Below are positions 9,374-19,702 of a stretch of 38,766 nucleotides of DNA, one piece after another. Origin of the DNA: Bifidobacteriaceae bacterium (GTDB lineage Bacteria; Actinomycetota; Actinomycetes; Actinomycetales; WQXJ01). Under the pieces are notes generated by a model, which was not told where the DNA came from, did not search any database, and was given only the letters and a program-made list of their open reading frames with translations. Where the stretch lies: contig JAISSX010000014.1 of NCBI GenBank assembly GCA_031272885.1, forward strand, positions 1-38,766, read 5' to 3'. The translations under genes and the position numbers were made by a program. Each line of letters begins with the position of its first letter. Position 1 is the first letter of the stretch.

Positions 9374-9714
9374 CACAGTTCCTTACCGGAACGCTTGGCG
9401 AACCGCACCCGCACTTCGCGGGTCCGGCCATCGCGTTCCACCGTCTCGATGCGGTGCCCCACACGGGTGGGCCGCTTCGTCTCGGGATCCACCAGCATCA
9501 CGTTCGACACGTGAATCGGCGCTTCGATCGTCTCGATGCCGCCGGTGCGCCCACCGCGGGCGGACTGGCCCACCTTGGTGTGCTTGGTGACGCGCTGGAT
9601 GCCTTCGACGATCAGCCGGTCGGAATCCTTCAGCACTTCAAGCACACGGCCGGTCTTGCCCTTGTCGCGGCCCGAGATGACCATCACCTGGTCACCCTTC
9701 TTGATCTTCGCCAT
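9373..9714 (-). CDS. rplX: 50S ribosomal protein L24
   Basis: 113 residues. Assembly-initiating protein with a KOW motif at the N-terminus ([20 protein letters not shown]) and the typical R-VTKHTK-GQS segment. Two bases after rplN, overlapping the start of rplE. Confidence 0.96.
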   Translation of the reverse strand: MAKIKKGDQVMVISGRDKGKTGRVLEVLKDSDRLIVEGIQRVTKHTKVGQSARGGRTGGIETIEAPIHVSNVMLVDPETKRPTRVGHRIETVERDGRTREVRVRFAKRSGKEL

Positions 9715-9716
9715 TG

Positions 9717-10085
9717 CTACAGCACCTCCGGAGCCAGCGAGATGATCTTCATGAACTTCTTGTCACGCAGTTCGCGGCCCACCGGGCCGAAGATGCGGGT
9801 ACCGCGCGGCTCGCCATCGTTCTTCAGGATCACCGCGGCGTTCTCATCGAACCGGATGTAGCTGCCGTCCGGGCGGCGGTGTTCCTTGGCGGTGCGCACC
9901 ACCACGGCCTTGACCACATCGCCCTTCTTGACGCCACCACCGGGGATGGCGTCCTTGACGGTGGCCACAATCACATCGCCGATGCCGGCGTAGCGCCGGC
10001 CCGAGCCGCCGAGCACCCGGATGCACAGAATCTCCTTGGCACCCGTGTTGTCGGCCACCCTGAGGCGGGTCTCTTGCTGGATCAT
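9717..10085 (-). CDS. rplN: 50S ribosomal protein L14
   Basis: 122 residues, the standard length. [18 protein letters not shown] and the [17 protein letters not shown] strand region are diagnostic. L14 sits at the subunit interface and contacts L19. The 22-bp gap after rpsQ is the conventional S10/spc boundary, but no separate promoter is evident. Confidence 0.97.
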   Translation of the reverse strand: MIQQETRLRVADNTGAKEILCIRVLGGSGRRYAGIGDVIVATVKDAIPGGGVKKGDVVKAVVVRTAKEHRRPDGSYIRFDENAAVILKNDGEPRGTRIFGPVGRELRDKKFMKIISLAPEVL

Positions 10086-10107
10086 GTGTCTCTACGCCCC
10101 TCTTAGC

Positions 10108-10383
10108 TCACTTGGCCTTCTCGAGGATCTCCACCACACGCCACCGCTTGGTGGCGGACAGCGGGCGGGTCTCCATGATCAACACCAAATCGCCGATGCC
10201 GGCGGTTTCGCTCTCGTCATGCGCCTTGACCTTCGAGGTCCGGGTCATGACCTTGCCGTACAGGGGGTGCTTGACCCGGTCCTCCAGGCGCACCACCACG
10301 GTCTTGCTCATCTTGTCCGACACCACCAGACCACGGCGGGTCTTGCGGTGCGAGGTGCGAGCCTCAGCGGTTGCAGCGGTCAC
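10108..10383 (-). CDS. rpsQ: 30S ribosomal protein S17
   Basis: 91 residues. Early 16S rRNA-binding protein recognised from [19 protein letters not shown] and [16 protein letters not shown] start overlaps the rpmC stop by four bases (GTGA), so translation is coupled. Confidence 0.96.
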   Translation of the reverse strand: MTAATAEARTSHRKTRRGLVVSDKMSKTVVVRLEDRVKHPLYGKVMTRTSKVKAHDESETAGIGDLVLIMETRPLSATKRWRVVEILEKAK

Positions 10384-10634
10384 TTCTTATCAGCCTCCAA
10401 GTTCGAGGTTGGAGCGGTGCGGATGCCCAGCTCGCGTTCCCGCAGGATGGTGTAGATGCGGGAGATGTCGCGCCGGACGGCCTGCAGCCGGCCGTGCGAT
10501 TCGAGCTGGCCGGTGGCCGCGGCGAACCGCAGGTTGAACAGCTCTTCCTTGGCCCGGCCCAGTTCGGCGCGCAGGCGTTCGTCGTCCAGCAGATCAAGCT
10601 GGGCGGGCATCAGATCCTTGGTACCGATCGCCAT
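10380..10634 (-). CDS. rpmC: 50S ribosomal protein L29
   Basis: 84 residues from the ATG at 10634 (MAIGTKDL). A GTG at 10640 overlapping the rplP stop would add two residues and cannot be excluded. [15 protein letters not shown] is the L29 signature; L29 lies at the peptide exit tunnel where signal recognition particle and trigger factor dock. Confidence 0.93.
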   Translation of the reverse strand: MAIGTKDLMPAQLDLLDDERLRAELGRAKEELFNLRFAAATGQLESHGRLQAVRRDISRIYTILRERELGIRTAPTSNLEADKK

Positions 10635-10636
10635 GA

Positions 10637-11053
10637 TCACTCACCACCCTCACGCCGGATGAAACGGCACTTCATCGGGAGCTTGTGGATGGCCCGGTCC
10701 ATGGCCTCGCGGGCCAGTTCCTCGGACACACCCGACAGCTCGAACAGGACCCGGCCCGGTTTGATGTTGGCCACCCACCATTCCGGCGAGCCCTTGCCGG
10801 AACCCATACGGGTTTCGGCCGGCTTCTTGGTCAGCGGACGGTCCGGGAAGACGTTGATCCAAACCTTGCCGCCACGCTTGACGTGACGGGTCATGGCGAT
10901 ACGGGCCGCCTCGATCTGGCGGTTGGTCAGGTAGGCGGGTTCAAGCGCCTGGATGCCGTAATCGCCGAAGGCGATCGTGGTGCCACCCTTGGCGGCACCG
11001 GACCGAGTGGGCCGGTGCTGCTTACGGTGTTTGACGCGGCGGGGGATCAGCAT
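10637..11053 (-). CDS. rplP: 50S ribosomal protein L16
   Basis: 138 residues. Organises the A-site region of 23S r[18 protein letters not shown] at the N-terminus and the [19 protein letters not shown] loop are unmistakable. Five bases after rpsC. Confidence 0.97.
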   Translation of the reverse strand: MLIPRRVKHRKQHRPTRSGAAKGGTTIAFGDYGIQALEPAYLTNRQIEAARIAMTRHVKRGGKVWINVFPDRPLTKKPAETRMGSGKGSPEWWVANIKPGRVLFELSGVSEELAREAMDRAIHKLPMKCRFIRREGGE

Positions 11054-11058
11054 GAGCC

Positions 11059-11868
11059 TCAGGCCTCCGTTCCAGTTGCGGCCTCGGCCGGAGCCGTGGC
11101 CTGGTCTTGACGCGCCGCACCCTCACGGCCGCGCCCGCGGGGGCGGTCGGCCCCACCCGGGCGCTCCGAGCGGTCACGGTCACGCCGCTGCGGGCGCGGG
11201 GCCGCGGCCTGCTGGCGCGCGAATTCCTTTTCGGTCATGTCGCCCTTGTAAACCCACACCTTGACGCCGATGCGCCCGAAGGTGGTGCGGGCCTCGAAGA
11301 AGCCGTAGTCGATGTTGGCCCGCAGGGTGTGCAGCGGCACACGGCCCTCGCGGTAGAACTCGCTGCGGGACATCTCGGCGCCGCCCAGACGGCCGGAGCA
11401 CTGCACCCGCACGCCCTTGGCGCCGGCCCGCTGGGCCGATTGCAGGCCCTTGCGCATGGCCCGGCGGAACGAGACGCGGCTGGCCAACTGTTCGGCGATG
11501 CCCTGCGCCACCAACTGGGCGTTGATCTCGGGGTTCTTGACCTCAAGGATGTTAAGTTGAACCTGCTTGCCGGTCAGTTTCTCCAGTTCGCTGCGGATCC
11601 TGTCGGCCTCGGCGCCACGCCGGCCGATCACGATGCCGGGGCGGGCGGTGTGGATGTCCACGCGCACCCGGTCACGGGTCCGTTCGATCTCGACCTTGGC
11701 AATGCCGGCCCGCTCCAGGCCGGTGGCCATCAAGCGGCGGATCTCAACGTCTTCACGCACATAGTCGCGGTAGCGCTGACCGGGCTTGGTCGAATCGGCG
11801 AACCACCGCGAGCGGTGGTCGGTGGTGATCCCGAGGCGGAAACCCAGGGGGTTGACCTTCTGTCCCAC
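11059..11868 (-). CDS. rpsC: 30S ribosomal protein S3
   Basis: 269 residues. [14 protein letters not shown], the KH domain with [11 protein letters not shown], and [15 protein letters not shown] identify it. S3 lines the mRNA entry channel and contributes to helicase activity. The last roughly 55 residues are an Arg/Gly/Ala-rich disordered tail seen in other actinobacteria. GTG start overlaps the rplV stop (TAGTG). Confidence 0.96.
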   Translation of the reverse strand: MGQKVNPLGFRLGITTDHRSRWFADSTKPGQRYRDYVREDVEIRRLMATGLERAGIAKVEIERTRDRVRVDIHTARPGIVIGRRGAEADRIRSELEKLTGKQVQLNILEVKNPEINAQLVAQGIAEQLASRVSFRRAMRKGLQSAQRAGAKGVRVQCSGRLGGAEMSRSEFYREGRVPLHTLRANIDYGFFEARTTFGRIGVKVWVYKGDMTEKEFARQQAAAPRPQRRDRDRSERPGGADRPRGRGREGAARQDQATAPAEAATGTEA

Positions 11869-12269
11869 TAGCGGGCCCCTTCCTTCTTCTCGGCTTGGCG
11901 CACCACCACGGTGATGTGGCTGGTCCGCTTGAGGATGCGGCCGGCGCGGCCCTGGGCGCGCGGGCGGAACCGCTTCATGGTGGGGCCTTCGTCCACGAAA
12001 GCCTCGGCCACGTACAACGCGGCCCGGTCAACGTCCAGGCCGTTCTTTTCCCGCTTGTCCACAATCGAGGCCATGGCGGATTCCAGGCACTTGCGCACCG
12101 GCAGGCTGGCGGCCTGCGGCGCAAACTTCAGCGTCGCCACGGCCTCGACGGCGTTCTTGCCGCGCACCAGGTCCACCACGCGGCGGGCCTTCATTGGCGT
12201 CACCCGCACAAAGCGGGCTTGGGCCCGGCCCACCGCCATATCTGTGACCTTCTTCGACTCTTTGCTCAT
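11868..12269 (-). CDS. rplV: 50S ribosomal protein L22
   Basis: 133 residues. Exit-tunnel protein with [20 protein letters not shown] and the tunnel-hairpin segment [21 protein letters not shown] intact, with no insertion of the kind linked to macrolide resistance. A GAGGAA ribosome site supports the ATG at 12269 over the internal MAVGRAQ start. Confidence 0.96.
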   Translation of the reverse strand: MSKESKKVTDMAVGRAQARFVRVTPMKARRVVDLVRGKNAVEAVATLKFAPQAASLPVRKCLESAMASIVDKREKNGLDVDRAALYVAEAFVDEGPTMKRFRPRAQGRAGRILKRTSHITVVVRQAEKKEGAR

Positions 12270-12293
12270 GGTGTGTTCCTCACGCCCGCCGGA

Positions 12294-12575
12294 CTAGCGG
12301 CGGCGGCCCTTCTTGTCGTCCTTCTCGTGGCCCCTGAACGTCCTGGTCGGCGCGAACTCGCCCAGCTTGTGGCCCACCATGGACTCGGTGACATACACCG
12401 GCACATGCTTGCGGCCGTCGTGCACCGCAAAGGTGAGACCCAGGAAGTCTGGGGTGATCATCGACCGGCGCGACCAGGTCTTGATGACGGTCTTGAGGCC
12501 CTTAGCGTTGAGTTCGTCCACCTTCTTCTGCAGGTGATCGTCCACAAACGGACCCTTCTTCAAACTGCGAGGCAT
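12294..12575 (-). CDS. rpsS: 30S ribosomal protein S19
   Basis: 93 residues. [15 protein letters not shown] and [20 protein letters not shown] are diagnostic. S19 forms the head of the small subunit near the A-site tRNA. Located between rplB and rplV as usual. Confidence 0.97.
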   Translation of the reverse strand: MPRSLKKGPFVDDHLQKKVDELNAKGLKTVIKTWSRRSMITPDFLGLTFAVHDGRKHVPVYVTESMVGHKLGEFAPTRTFRGHEKDDKKGRRR

Positions 12576-12593
12576 GTTGCTTCAGGCTCCTTC

Positions 12594-13430
12594 TCAGCGC
12601 TTCTTGCCGGTGCGACGACGGCGGACGATCATCTTGTCGCTGGCCTTGCCAGGCTTGCGGGTGCGGCCCTCGGGCTTGCCCCACGGGCTGACCGGGTTGC
12701 GGCCACCGGAGGTCTTGCCTTCACCGCCACCGTGCGGGTGGTCGATCGGGTTCATGGCCACGCCACGAACGTGCGGGCGGCGGCCCTTCCAGCGCATGCG
12801 CCCGGCCTTGCCCCAACTGATGTTGGACTGTTCGGCGTTGCCCACCTCACCGATGGTGGCGCGGCAGCGCAGGTCGACGTTGCGAATCTCGCCCGAAGGC
12901 AACCGCAACTGGGCGAAGGCGCCTTCCTTGGCCACCAACTGGATCGAGGTGCCGGCCGAACGGGCCAGCTTGGCGCCGCCGCCCGGGCGCAGTTCCACCG
13001 CGTGGATGACGGTGCCAAGGGGGATGTTGCGCATGGGCAGGTTGTTGCCCGGCTTGATATCGGCCTCGGGGCCGGATTCGATCCGGTCGCCTTGGCGCAG
13101 CCGGCTGGGCGCCAGGATGTAGCGCTTGGTGCCGTCGGCATAGTGCAGCAGGGCGATGCGGGCGGTCCGGTTGGGGTCGTATTCGATGTGGGCCACGGTG
13201 GCGGGCACGCCGTCCTTGTCGTGGCGGCGGAAGTCGATCACACGGTAGGCCCGCTTGTGGCCGCCGCCGCGGTGCCGCGCGGTGACGCGGCCGGACGAGT
13301 CGCGGCCGCCGGTCTTGGTCAGCGGGCGCACCAGCGACTTCTCCGGGGTGGAGCGGGTGATCTCGGCGAAGTCTGCCACCGAGGACCCACGCCGGCCCGG
13401 CGTTGTCGGAGAGTACTTGCGAATAGCCAT
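12594..13430 (-). CDS. rplB: 50S ribosomal protein L2
   Basis: 278 residues. Primary 23S rRNA binder needed for subunit joining and peptidyl transfer. The conserved [12 protein letters not shown] segment, including the functionally important His, is present near the C-terminus. Confidence 0.97.
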   Translation of the reverse strand: MAIRKYSPTTPGRRGSSVADFAEITRSTPEKSLVRPLTKTGGRDSSGRVTARHRGGGHKRAYRVIDFRRHDKDGVPATVAHIEYDPNRTARIALLHYADGTKRYILAPSRLRQGDRIESGPEADIKPGNNLPMRNIPLGTVIHAVELRPGGGAKLARSAGTSIQLVAKEGAFAQLRLPSGEIRNVDLRCRATIGEVGNAEQSNISWGKAGRMRWKGRRPHVRGVAMNPIDHPHGGGEGKTSGGRNPVSPWGKPEGRTRKPGKASDKMIVRRRRTGKKR

Positions 13431-13456
13431 TTCGGTTCAGTCCTTACTTCCTGGCC

Positions 13457-13765
13457 CTATGACAGCGGGTTGCCGAAGATGTCGATGCTGCCCTCGCGCA
13501 ACGTCACGATGGCACGCTTGGTGGACTTGCGCCGCCCGGTACCATACCGGGTGCGCCGCGTCTTGCCCTGGCGGTTGAGGGTGTTGACGGAGGACACCTT
13601 GACGCCGAAGATCTTCTCGATCGCGATGCGGATCTCGGTCTTGTTGGCATCGGGCGCCACGATGAACGTGTAGCGGCCCTCGTCGATCATGGTGTAGCTC
13701 TTCTCGGACACCACCGGTGCCAGGATCACGTCGCGGGGGTTCTTCTCGATGACCGGCTTGCTCAC
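13457..13765 (-). CDS. rplW: 50S ribosomal protein L23
   Basis: 102 residues. Exit-tunnel rim protein that docks trigger factor. [14 protein letters not shown] and [16 protein letters not shown] are typical. GTG start overlaps the rplD stop (GTGA). Confidence 0.96.
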   Translation of the reverse strand: MSKPVIEKNPRDVILAPVVSEKSYTMIDEGRYTFIVAPDANKTEIRIAIEKIFGVKVSSVNTLNRQGKTRRTRYGTGRRKSTKRAIVTLREGSIDIFGNPLS

Positions 13766-14427
13766 TTGGCTGCCTCCTCGGCCTTGGCGGGCTGGGGCTC
13801 CGACGTGGGGCCGGCCAGGAAGGCGGCCAGGGCGTCCTGGGTGAACACCACGTCATCGGACACCAGCACGTCGTAGGTGTTGAGCTGATCGGGCCACAGC
13901 ACGTGCACCTGGGGCAGGTTGCGCAGCGACAGCTCCGACACGAAGTCTTCCCGGGTCACCACGGCCAACACATTGGGCCGCTCGGTGATGAAGGTCAGGG
14001 TGTTGGCGGCCAGCCGGGTAGCCGGCGCCTCGCCCTCGACGAAGGCGCTGACCACATGGATGCGGCCGGCCCGGGCCCGGTCTGACAAAGCCCCGCGCAA
14101 GGCGGCGGCCTTCATCTTCTTGGGCGTGCGCTGGGCGTAGGAGCGCGGCTGCGGGCCGTGCACGGTGCCGCCGCCGGTGAACTGCGGTGCCCGGGTGGAA
14201 CCCTGGCGGGCCCGGCCGGTGCCCTTCTGGCGATACGGCTTCTTGCCGCCGCCGGACACCATGCCGCGAGTCTTGGTGGCGTGCGTGCCCTGACGGGCCG
14301 CCGCCAACTGGGCCACCACCACTTGGTGGATCAACGGCACGTTGGTTTGGACATCGAACACGGCATCGGGCAGGTCGGCGGTGCCAACCTTCTTGCCGGC
14401 CGGGTCCAGCACATTGACGGTAGCCAT
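13762..14427 (-). CDS. rplD: 50S ribosomal protein L4
   Basis: 221 residues. The tunnel-lining loop ([20 protein letters not shown]) is intact. In Escherichia coli L4 autoregulates the S10 operon; whether that occurs here is unknown, but a palindrome is present in the leader (15595-15612). ATG overlaps the rplC stop (TGATG). Confidence 0.97.
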   Translation of the reverse strand: MATVNVLDPAGKKVGTADLPDAVFDVQTNVPLIHQVVVAQLAAARQGTHATKTRGMVSGGGKKPYRQKGTGRARQGSTRAPQFTGGGTVHGPQPRSYAQRTPKKMKAAALRGALSDRARAGRIHVVSAFVEGEAPATRLAANTLTFITERPNVLAVVTREDFVSELSLRNLPQVHVLWPDQLNTYDVLVSDDVVFTQDALAAFLAGPTSEPQPAKAEEAAK

Positions 14428-15095
14428 CAGGCCTGGCCCCCCTTCGCGGCTGTGCGGACAAGCACAACGCCGCCCCGGGGACCCGGGACGGCGCCTTTGA
14501 TCAATACCAAGCCCTTCTCCACGTCCACCGCAAACACGGTCAGGTTCTGGGTGGTGTGGCGGGCGTTGCCCATGCGGCCGGCCATGCGCACGCCCTTCAG
14601 CACGCGCGAAGGCGTGGCGCAGGCGCCGATGGAGCCCGGCTTGCGGTGGTTGCGGTGCGCACCATGCGAGGCGCCGACACCGGCAAAACCGTGCCGCTTC
14701 ATAACGCCGGCGGTGCCCTTGCCCTTGGTGGTGCCGGTGACGTCCACCACATTGCCGGCCTGGAACACTTCCGCGGTCAGTTCTTGGCCCGGCGTATAGC
14801 TGCCGGCGTCGGCCAACTTGACCTCGGCCAGGTGGCGGCGCGGCGTCACGCCAGCCTTAGCGAAATGGCCGGCGGCCGGCTTCTTCACCCGGCGCGGGTC
14901 GATCTCACCGAACGCCAACTGGACGGCGCTGTAGCCGTCCACTTCTTCGGTGCGCACTTGGGCCACCACGTTGGTGCCCACCTCAACCACGGTGAGGGGC
15001 ACAACCTTGCCGTCGGCATCCCAGGCTTGGGTCATGCCCAGCTTGGTGCCCAGCAAGGCCGCGGTAGGGCGCACTTTCTGGGAAACAGTAGTCAT
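14427..15095 (-). CDS. rplC: 50S ribosomal protein L3
   Basis: 222 residues. Assembly initiator reaching the peptidyl-transferase centre. [12 protein letters not shown] near the start, [19 protein letters not shown] in the middle and [13 protein letters not shown] near the end are diagnostic. Second gene of the S10 block, 24 bp after rpsJ. Confidence 0.97.
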   Translation of the reverse strand: MTTVSQKVRPTAALLGTKLGMTQAWDADGKVVPLTVVEVGTNVVAQVRTEEVDGYSAVQLAFGEIDPRRVKKPAAGHFAKAGVTPRRHLAEVKLADAGSYTPGQELTAEVFQAGNVVDVTGTTKGKGTAGVMKRHGFAGVGASHGAHRNHRKPGSIGACATPSRVLKGVRMAGRMGNARHTTQNLTVFAVDVEKGLVLIKGAVPGPRGGVVLVRTAAKGGQA

Positions 15096-15119
15096 GATTA
15101 GTCAGTCCTCGCCGGTCGC

Positions 15120-15428
15120 CTACAGCTTGATCTCGATGTTCACGTCAGCCGGCAGGTCCAGCCGCATCAGGCTGTCCACCGCCTTGGGCGTGGGGTCGAT
15201 GATGTCGATCAACCGCTTGTGCGTGCGCATCTCGAAGTGCTCGCGGCTGTCCTTGTACTTGTGCGGAGAACGGATAACGCAGTACACGTTCTTCTCCGTG
15301 GGGAGGGGCACCGGGCCCACAACGGTGGCACCGGCGCGTGTCACGGTATCCACGATCTTCCGGGCCGAAGAATCGATGACCTCGTGGTCATACGACTTCA
15401 GCCGTATCCGGATCTTCTGTCCAGCCAT
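15120..15428 (-). CDS. rpsJ: 30S ribosomal protein S10
   Basis: 102 residues beginning [15 protein letters not shown], the standard actinobacterial N-terminus. The frame is open upstream to 15614, but those codons have no S10 homology, so the start is the ATG ending at 15428. S10 is a small-subunit head protein, also recruited as NusE in antitermination. First gene of the 24-gene block; the leader contains the palindrome at 15595-15612. Confidence 0.97.
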   Translation of the reverse strand: MAGQKIRIRLKSYDHEVIDSSARKIVDTVTRAGATVVGPVPLPTEKNVYCVIRSPHKYKDSREHFEMRTHKRLIDIIDPTPKAVDSLMRLDLPADVNIEIKL

Positions 15429-15594
15429 GGCGTGGCCTATCTCCCTGTCGTTCTTGTCAGTTACAGCCACCGCCCCACGCGCTCGGGCGTGTCGCTCACC
15501 GGGCTCAAAGCTCGGCCGCGTCACAATGATCGCGAGAAGTGGTAACCGGCCCCGCGCGTGCCACACACTTTGGGCGCGCGGCAGGGCGATGTCG

Positions 15595-15612
15595 GCCTGG
15601 CCAAGGCCAGGC
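15595..15612 (-). promoter_or_regulatory. Perfect 18-bp palindrome in the S10 leader
   Basis: GCCTGGCC, AA, then GGCCAGGC: eight-base arms that would form a tight hairpin in the rpsJ leader RNA about 170 nt before the start codon. It may act as a leader regulatory structure or stabiliser; there is no U-run to make it a classical terminator. Confidence 0.5.
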
Positions 15613-15668
15613 AACCGCTCTATCTTGCCAGAAGCCCCCCCGAATTACGAAATCGGCCGCCGCTGCGC

Positions 15669-15688
15669 CATGGGGAGACCTCCCCATG
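15669..15688. promoter_or_regulatory. Perfect 20-bp palindrome, candidate operator
   Basis: CATGGGGAG, AC, CTCCCCATG: nine-base arms two bases apart, in the middle of the divergent region and 22 bp before the candidate -10 box of the plus-strand gene. The short centre favours a dimeric protein-binding site over an RNA hairpin. Confidence 0.5.
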
Positions 15689-15764
15689 TTGTTCCCCCGC
15701 TTGGACCTGTAACCTGGCAGCGAGCGCGCCCCGCGCCCCACAGCAACCCTGAAAGGCACGGCCG

Positions 15765-17783
15765 ATGGATGAGAAATGGGCCCAAGCCAAGCTGGCTTCG
15801 CCCACCACCACAGCCCAAGACCTGGCCTACATCGCGTCCAATTTCCCGCACCTGGCAGCCGGCATCGCCGCCCACCCCAACCTCTACCCCGCCCTCGCCG
15901 GCTGGCTGGCCGACCTGCACCGGCCGGAGGTTGATGCCGCCCTGGCCGCCCGCCGCAGCGGCGGCCCGTACGCGGCCTTCGGGACGGCATCGGGCAGTGG
16001 GATGGATGAAACCCAGGGCGACCAGGCCGAAACCGACCGCTCCAAGCGCCCGTGGCTGGTGCCGTTCGTGGTCATCGCCAGCGCCGCCCTGGTGCTAGGC
16101 GGCGCGGGCACCGCCACCTGGTTGATCGTGCGGGACGGCGACGGCGGCACGCCCACGGCGGGCGGCAGCCTCACCCCTAGCGCCTCCGCCTCCCCCAGCC
16201 CCTCCCCCACGCCATCAGCCAGCCCCACCCCCTGGGCCGGGGACCTGGGCGATCCGGACGTGCCCAACTACACCGGCCAACCCACCCTGGGCGAGCCGAT
16301 CGACGTCAACGCGGCGCTGGGCGGCGGCTTCGACCAACTGACGTACATCGGGGCGGTCGACGCCACTCACGTGCTGGCCCTGGGGCTACCAGCCGACAGC
16401 GGCTACGAATACAGCGACTGGTACCAGGGCTACGACGAAGACTACGAGGCCGGCTTCGCCGACGGCACCGCCTACCAGGAACTGTTGGACGCCTCCCTTG
16501 ACTGTGGCTATGACGAGACTTGCCCCGAGTATCCCAACGAGAGCGACTATTACAAGGGCAACTACAACGCCGATGGCTACGACGACGGTTGGACCGACGC
16601 CCGCTACTGGGAGTACGGCAAGTACAAGGCGAAAGCCCCAACCAGCGCCGGCGGCACCGTACTGGGCAAGATCGACCTGACCACGGGTGAGGCCACCTGG
16701 ACCGCCAGCCTGACGGAGGCGTCCGGCTACATCAACGCCTATGTGGGCTGCGACGACGACGCCGGCTACGGCCAGACCATCCTGACCGAACAGGGCTATT
16801 TCCTCACCGTGGTGACAGACACCATGTGGGGCGGCTACGGCAGTACCGCTTCTTGTGCGGCCATCCTGGTGGGACCGAACGGGGACGTCGTGGAAAAGCT
16901 GACCGGCGTGGGGTCGCTGCTGGCCTACGACGGCGCGGTAGCGGCCTTCACCGACGGTTCCGATGTGACGGCCTTCCGGCTGCCGGGCGGGCAAGAGGTG
17001 TGGCAGGAAGCCGCCCCCCGCGGGCTGAGCTACTCGATCGGCTACCCGCTGGAGTTCGCGGACGGCACCTGGGCCGTGCCCACCAAGGAAGGTTATGTCG
17101 AACTGGCCACAGGCAAAGAGTTGGGTTTCGGCGAACACGCTTCGGACGACACAGTTTATTTCGCCGTGGGCCAGGCCGCCATTGAGCTGACCTACGACTG
17201 GGAGTCGATGACCTACGACTGTGAAGCCATGGCCTACGACGCCGCCACCGGCGCAGAAATGTGGGATGAGCCCCTTGAGCGGGTCACCACCGTGGTGGGT
17301 GGGTTCGAGGGCGATGACGGCTGGGTGGTGGTGGTATCAACCTCCAGCGGGCAATACCTCAAGGGATTTGACCTCGCCACCGGCGGCGAGATCTGGTCCA
17401 AGTCCATCGTGGCCGGCGCCTCGATCAGCCAAGTGGACGCCAACACCGTGGCCGTGGCCGGCCTGCGCCTGGGCCAATCCATCAGCCTGTATGAGGCCAC
17501 CACCGGCCGCCAGGTCTGGTCTGTCCGCAGCCCGGGCCAGGGTGCCAGCGTGGTGCTTGGCACAGAAGTGATGTATGTGGCCACCGATGACGCCGGCTTG
17601 TTCGGCTATGCGGTGGCACAGCCCGGCACCCAACTGTGGCAGGCCGACCTGCCCTCGGGCAGCCAAAGTGAGGTGCTCAGCGAGGGAGGCGCGCTACTGG
17701 TGCAGGTGTTCGAACTGGATGACTACCTGGGCGCCTACACCACCGCTACCGACTCCCTGCAACTGGTGCAGGTGCTGCCATAA
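15765..17783 (+). CDS. Membrane-anchored protein with variant leucine-rich-repeat and PQQ-like beta-propeller domains
   Basis: 672 residues. Residues 8-62 (LASPTTTAQDLAYIASNFPH and following) match the short variant leucine-rich-repeat domain common at the cytoplasmic end of actinobacterial membrane proteins. A single transmembrane segment lies at about 97-122, followed by a Ser/Pro linker (133-156). The large outer domain has repeated Asp-x-Ala-Thr-Gly and W-blade motifs (DLTTGEATWTA, DAATGAEMWDE, DLATGGEIWSK, EATTGRQVWSV) typical of PQQ-like propellers. A Tyr/Asp/Gly-rich insert (about 213-290) with two Cys interrupts the first blades. Predicted topology is N-terminus inside, propeller outside. 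Ligand and role are unknown; it may sense or bind something at the cell surface. It sits alone between the S10 and str operons. Confidence 0.75.
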   Translation: MDEKWAQAKLASPTTTAQDLAYIASNFPHLAAGIAAHPNLYPALAGWLADLHRPEVDAALAARRSGGPYAAFGTASGSGMDETQGDQAETDRSKRPWLVPFVVIASAALVLGGAGTATWLIVRDGDGGTPTAGGSLTPSASASPSPSPTPSASPTPWAGDLGDPDVPNYTGQPTLGEPIDVNAALGGGFDQLTYIGAVDATHVLALGLPADSGYEYSDWYQGYDEDYEAGFADGTAYQELLDASLDCGYDETCPEYPNESDYYKGNYNADGYDDGWTDARYWEYGKYKAKAPTSAGGTVLGKIDLTTGEATWTASLTEASGYINAYVGCDDDAGYGQTILTEQGYFLTVVTDTMWGGYGSTASCAAILVGPNGDVVEKLTGVGSLLAYDGAVAAFTDGSDVTAFRLPGGQEVWQEAAPRGLSYSIGYPLEFADGTWAVPTKEGYVELATGKELGFGEHASDDTVYFAVGQAAIELTYDWESMTYDCEAMAYDAATGAEMWDEPLERVTTVVGGFEGDDGWVVVVSTSSGQYLKGFDLATGGEIWSKSIVAGASISQVDANTVAVAGLRLGQSISLYEATTGRQVWSVRSPGQGASVVLGTEVMYVATDDAGLFGYAVAQPGTQLWQADLPSGSQSEVLSEGGALLVQVFELDDYLGAYTTATDSLQLVQVLP

Positions 17784-17797
17784 GGGCAACCGGGCGG

Positions 17798-17841
17798 CAT
17801 CGGGCACAGGCAGGTGGGCGAAGGCGCCCAGGTGCCCGATG
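17798..17841. terminator. Bidirectional terminator between convergent genes
   Basis: Perfect 10-base arms CATCGGGCAC (17798-17807) and GTGCCCGATG (17832-17841), with an inner GGGCG/CGCCC stem. It lies 15 bp after the propeller gene stop and 19 bp before the stop of the opposing gene, so it can serve both. Confidence 0.75.
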
Positions 17842-17859
17842 GCGCGTTGAACGCCAGGT

Positions 17860-18222
17860 TCAGGCGGCCAGTTTCTCGTAGTCCCGCGGCACCCGCGACC
17901 GCAGTTCCTTGTGGCGCTCGCCACCGGCGTGGGTGGCCAGCATGCCGGGGCCGATGTGGCCCGGCGTGAGGTCGGTCACCAGCAGGGTTACCGGCTGGCC
18001 GGCCTCGGCGGATTCGATCCGCTCACCGTCAATCACCATGGCTTCGATACGCCCGTGACGCTTCGAATGGAGGCCGTGAATGTCGATGGCTTGACCTTCG
18101 TGGATGACGCCTAGTTCAACCAGGCCCGAGATCGCGGTCCCTCTTCCCTCGACCAGGAAGACGTTCTCGATCTCGAACTGGAATTCTGCGGCTTCCACTT
18201 GATCCACGCCAAGTCCTTCCAT
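17860..18222 (-). CDS. Stand-alone EF-Tu domain II-like protein
   Basis: 120 residues. FEIENVFLVEGRGTAISGLV, GVIHEGQAIDIHGL and the late AG-P-TLLV/I-PGMLA pattern line up with EF-Tu domain II (the [20 protein letters not shown] region, then the G-I--G--V-I-GL strands) encoded 228 bp upstream in tuf. No G domain or domain III is present, so it cannot hydrolyse GTP. ATG at 18222 has a good GAGGAG ribosome site. The tuf terminator lies between the genes, so it is probably transcribed separately; AGCCTA at 18259-18264 reads as a TAGGCT -10 box. Small proteins of this kind are known only as an EF-Tu/IF-2-like family without a settled role. It might bind tRNA, the ribosome or a translation-factor partner. 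Confidence 0.7.
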   Translation of the reverse strand: MEGLGVDQVEAAEFQFEIENVFLVEGRGTAISGLVELGVIHEGQAIDIHGLHSKRHGRIEAMVIDGERIESAEAGQPVTLLVTDLTPGHIGPGMLATHAGGERHKELRSRVPRDYEKLAA

Positions 18223-18391
18223 GTTGAGCTCCTCTCTGAGCCTGCCAGGTTGTCTTACAGCCTAACAAACTGTCGGCCCGTATGGCAGCGGCTCCCTGTC
18301 CCAAGACAAGCCGCCAGATTGGTTCGCAGTGGTGGTGCGTTGTTCTTCAACAGCGTGACGCAGCCGGCTGAGAAACGGCTGGGGACGGCAA

Positions 18392-18435
18392 GGGGCCGGG
18401 GCGTGGCCTCCCCGAAGGAAGGCCGCCCCGGCCCC
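18392..18435 (-). terminator. Strong hairpin terminator after tuf
   Basis: Eleven-base arms GGGGCCGGGGC (18392-18402) and GCCCCGGCCCC (18425-18435) plus an inner GGCCT/AGGCC stem (18405-18409 with 18420-18424) and a ten-base loop. It begins 15 bases after the tuf stop. There is no U-tract, as is common for actinobacterial terminators. Confidence 0.8.
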
Positions 18436-18449
18436 TGCGACAGCCGGTA

Positions 18450-19640
<1,191 letters not shown>

Positions 19641-19702
19641 TGGGTCCTCCTAGGACTGTTCTTGATGTTGGGTACTTCTCTTGTGGTTTCGCCCTAAGGG
19701 AC

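Larger units (their letters stand above)
15429..15764. promoter_or_regulatory. Divergent control region between rpsJ and the LRV/propeller gene
   Basis: 336 bp without a convincing gene. It must hold the S10 promoter (leftward) and the promoter of the plus-strand gene at 15765. Two perfect palindromes are present: 15595-15612 and 15669-15688. A plausible rightward -10 box TAACCT lies at 15710-15715. I could not find a convincing leftward -35/-10 pair. Confidence 0.6.

Noticed and set aside
11895..13673. 592-codon plus-strand open frame opposite rplV-rpsS-rplB-rplW
   Set aside because: It spans four certain ribosomal protein genes on the other strand and has antisense-type His/Ala/Gly composition.
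15120..15614. Longer rpsJ starting upstream of 15428
   Set aside because: The extra 62 codons have no S10 homology and overlap the leader; the standard N-terminus [10 protein letters not shown] starts at 15428.
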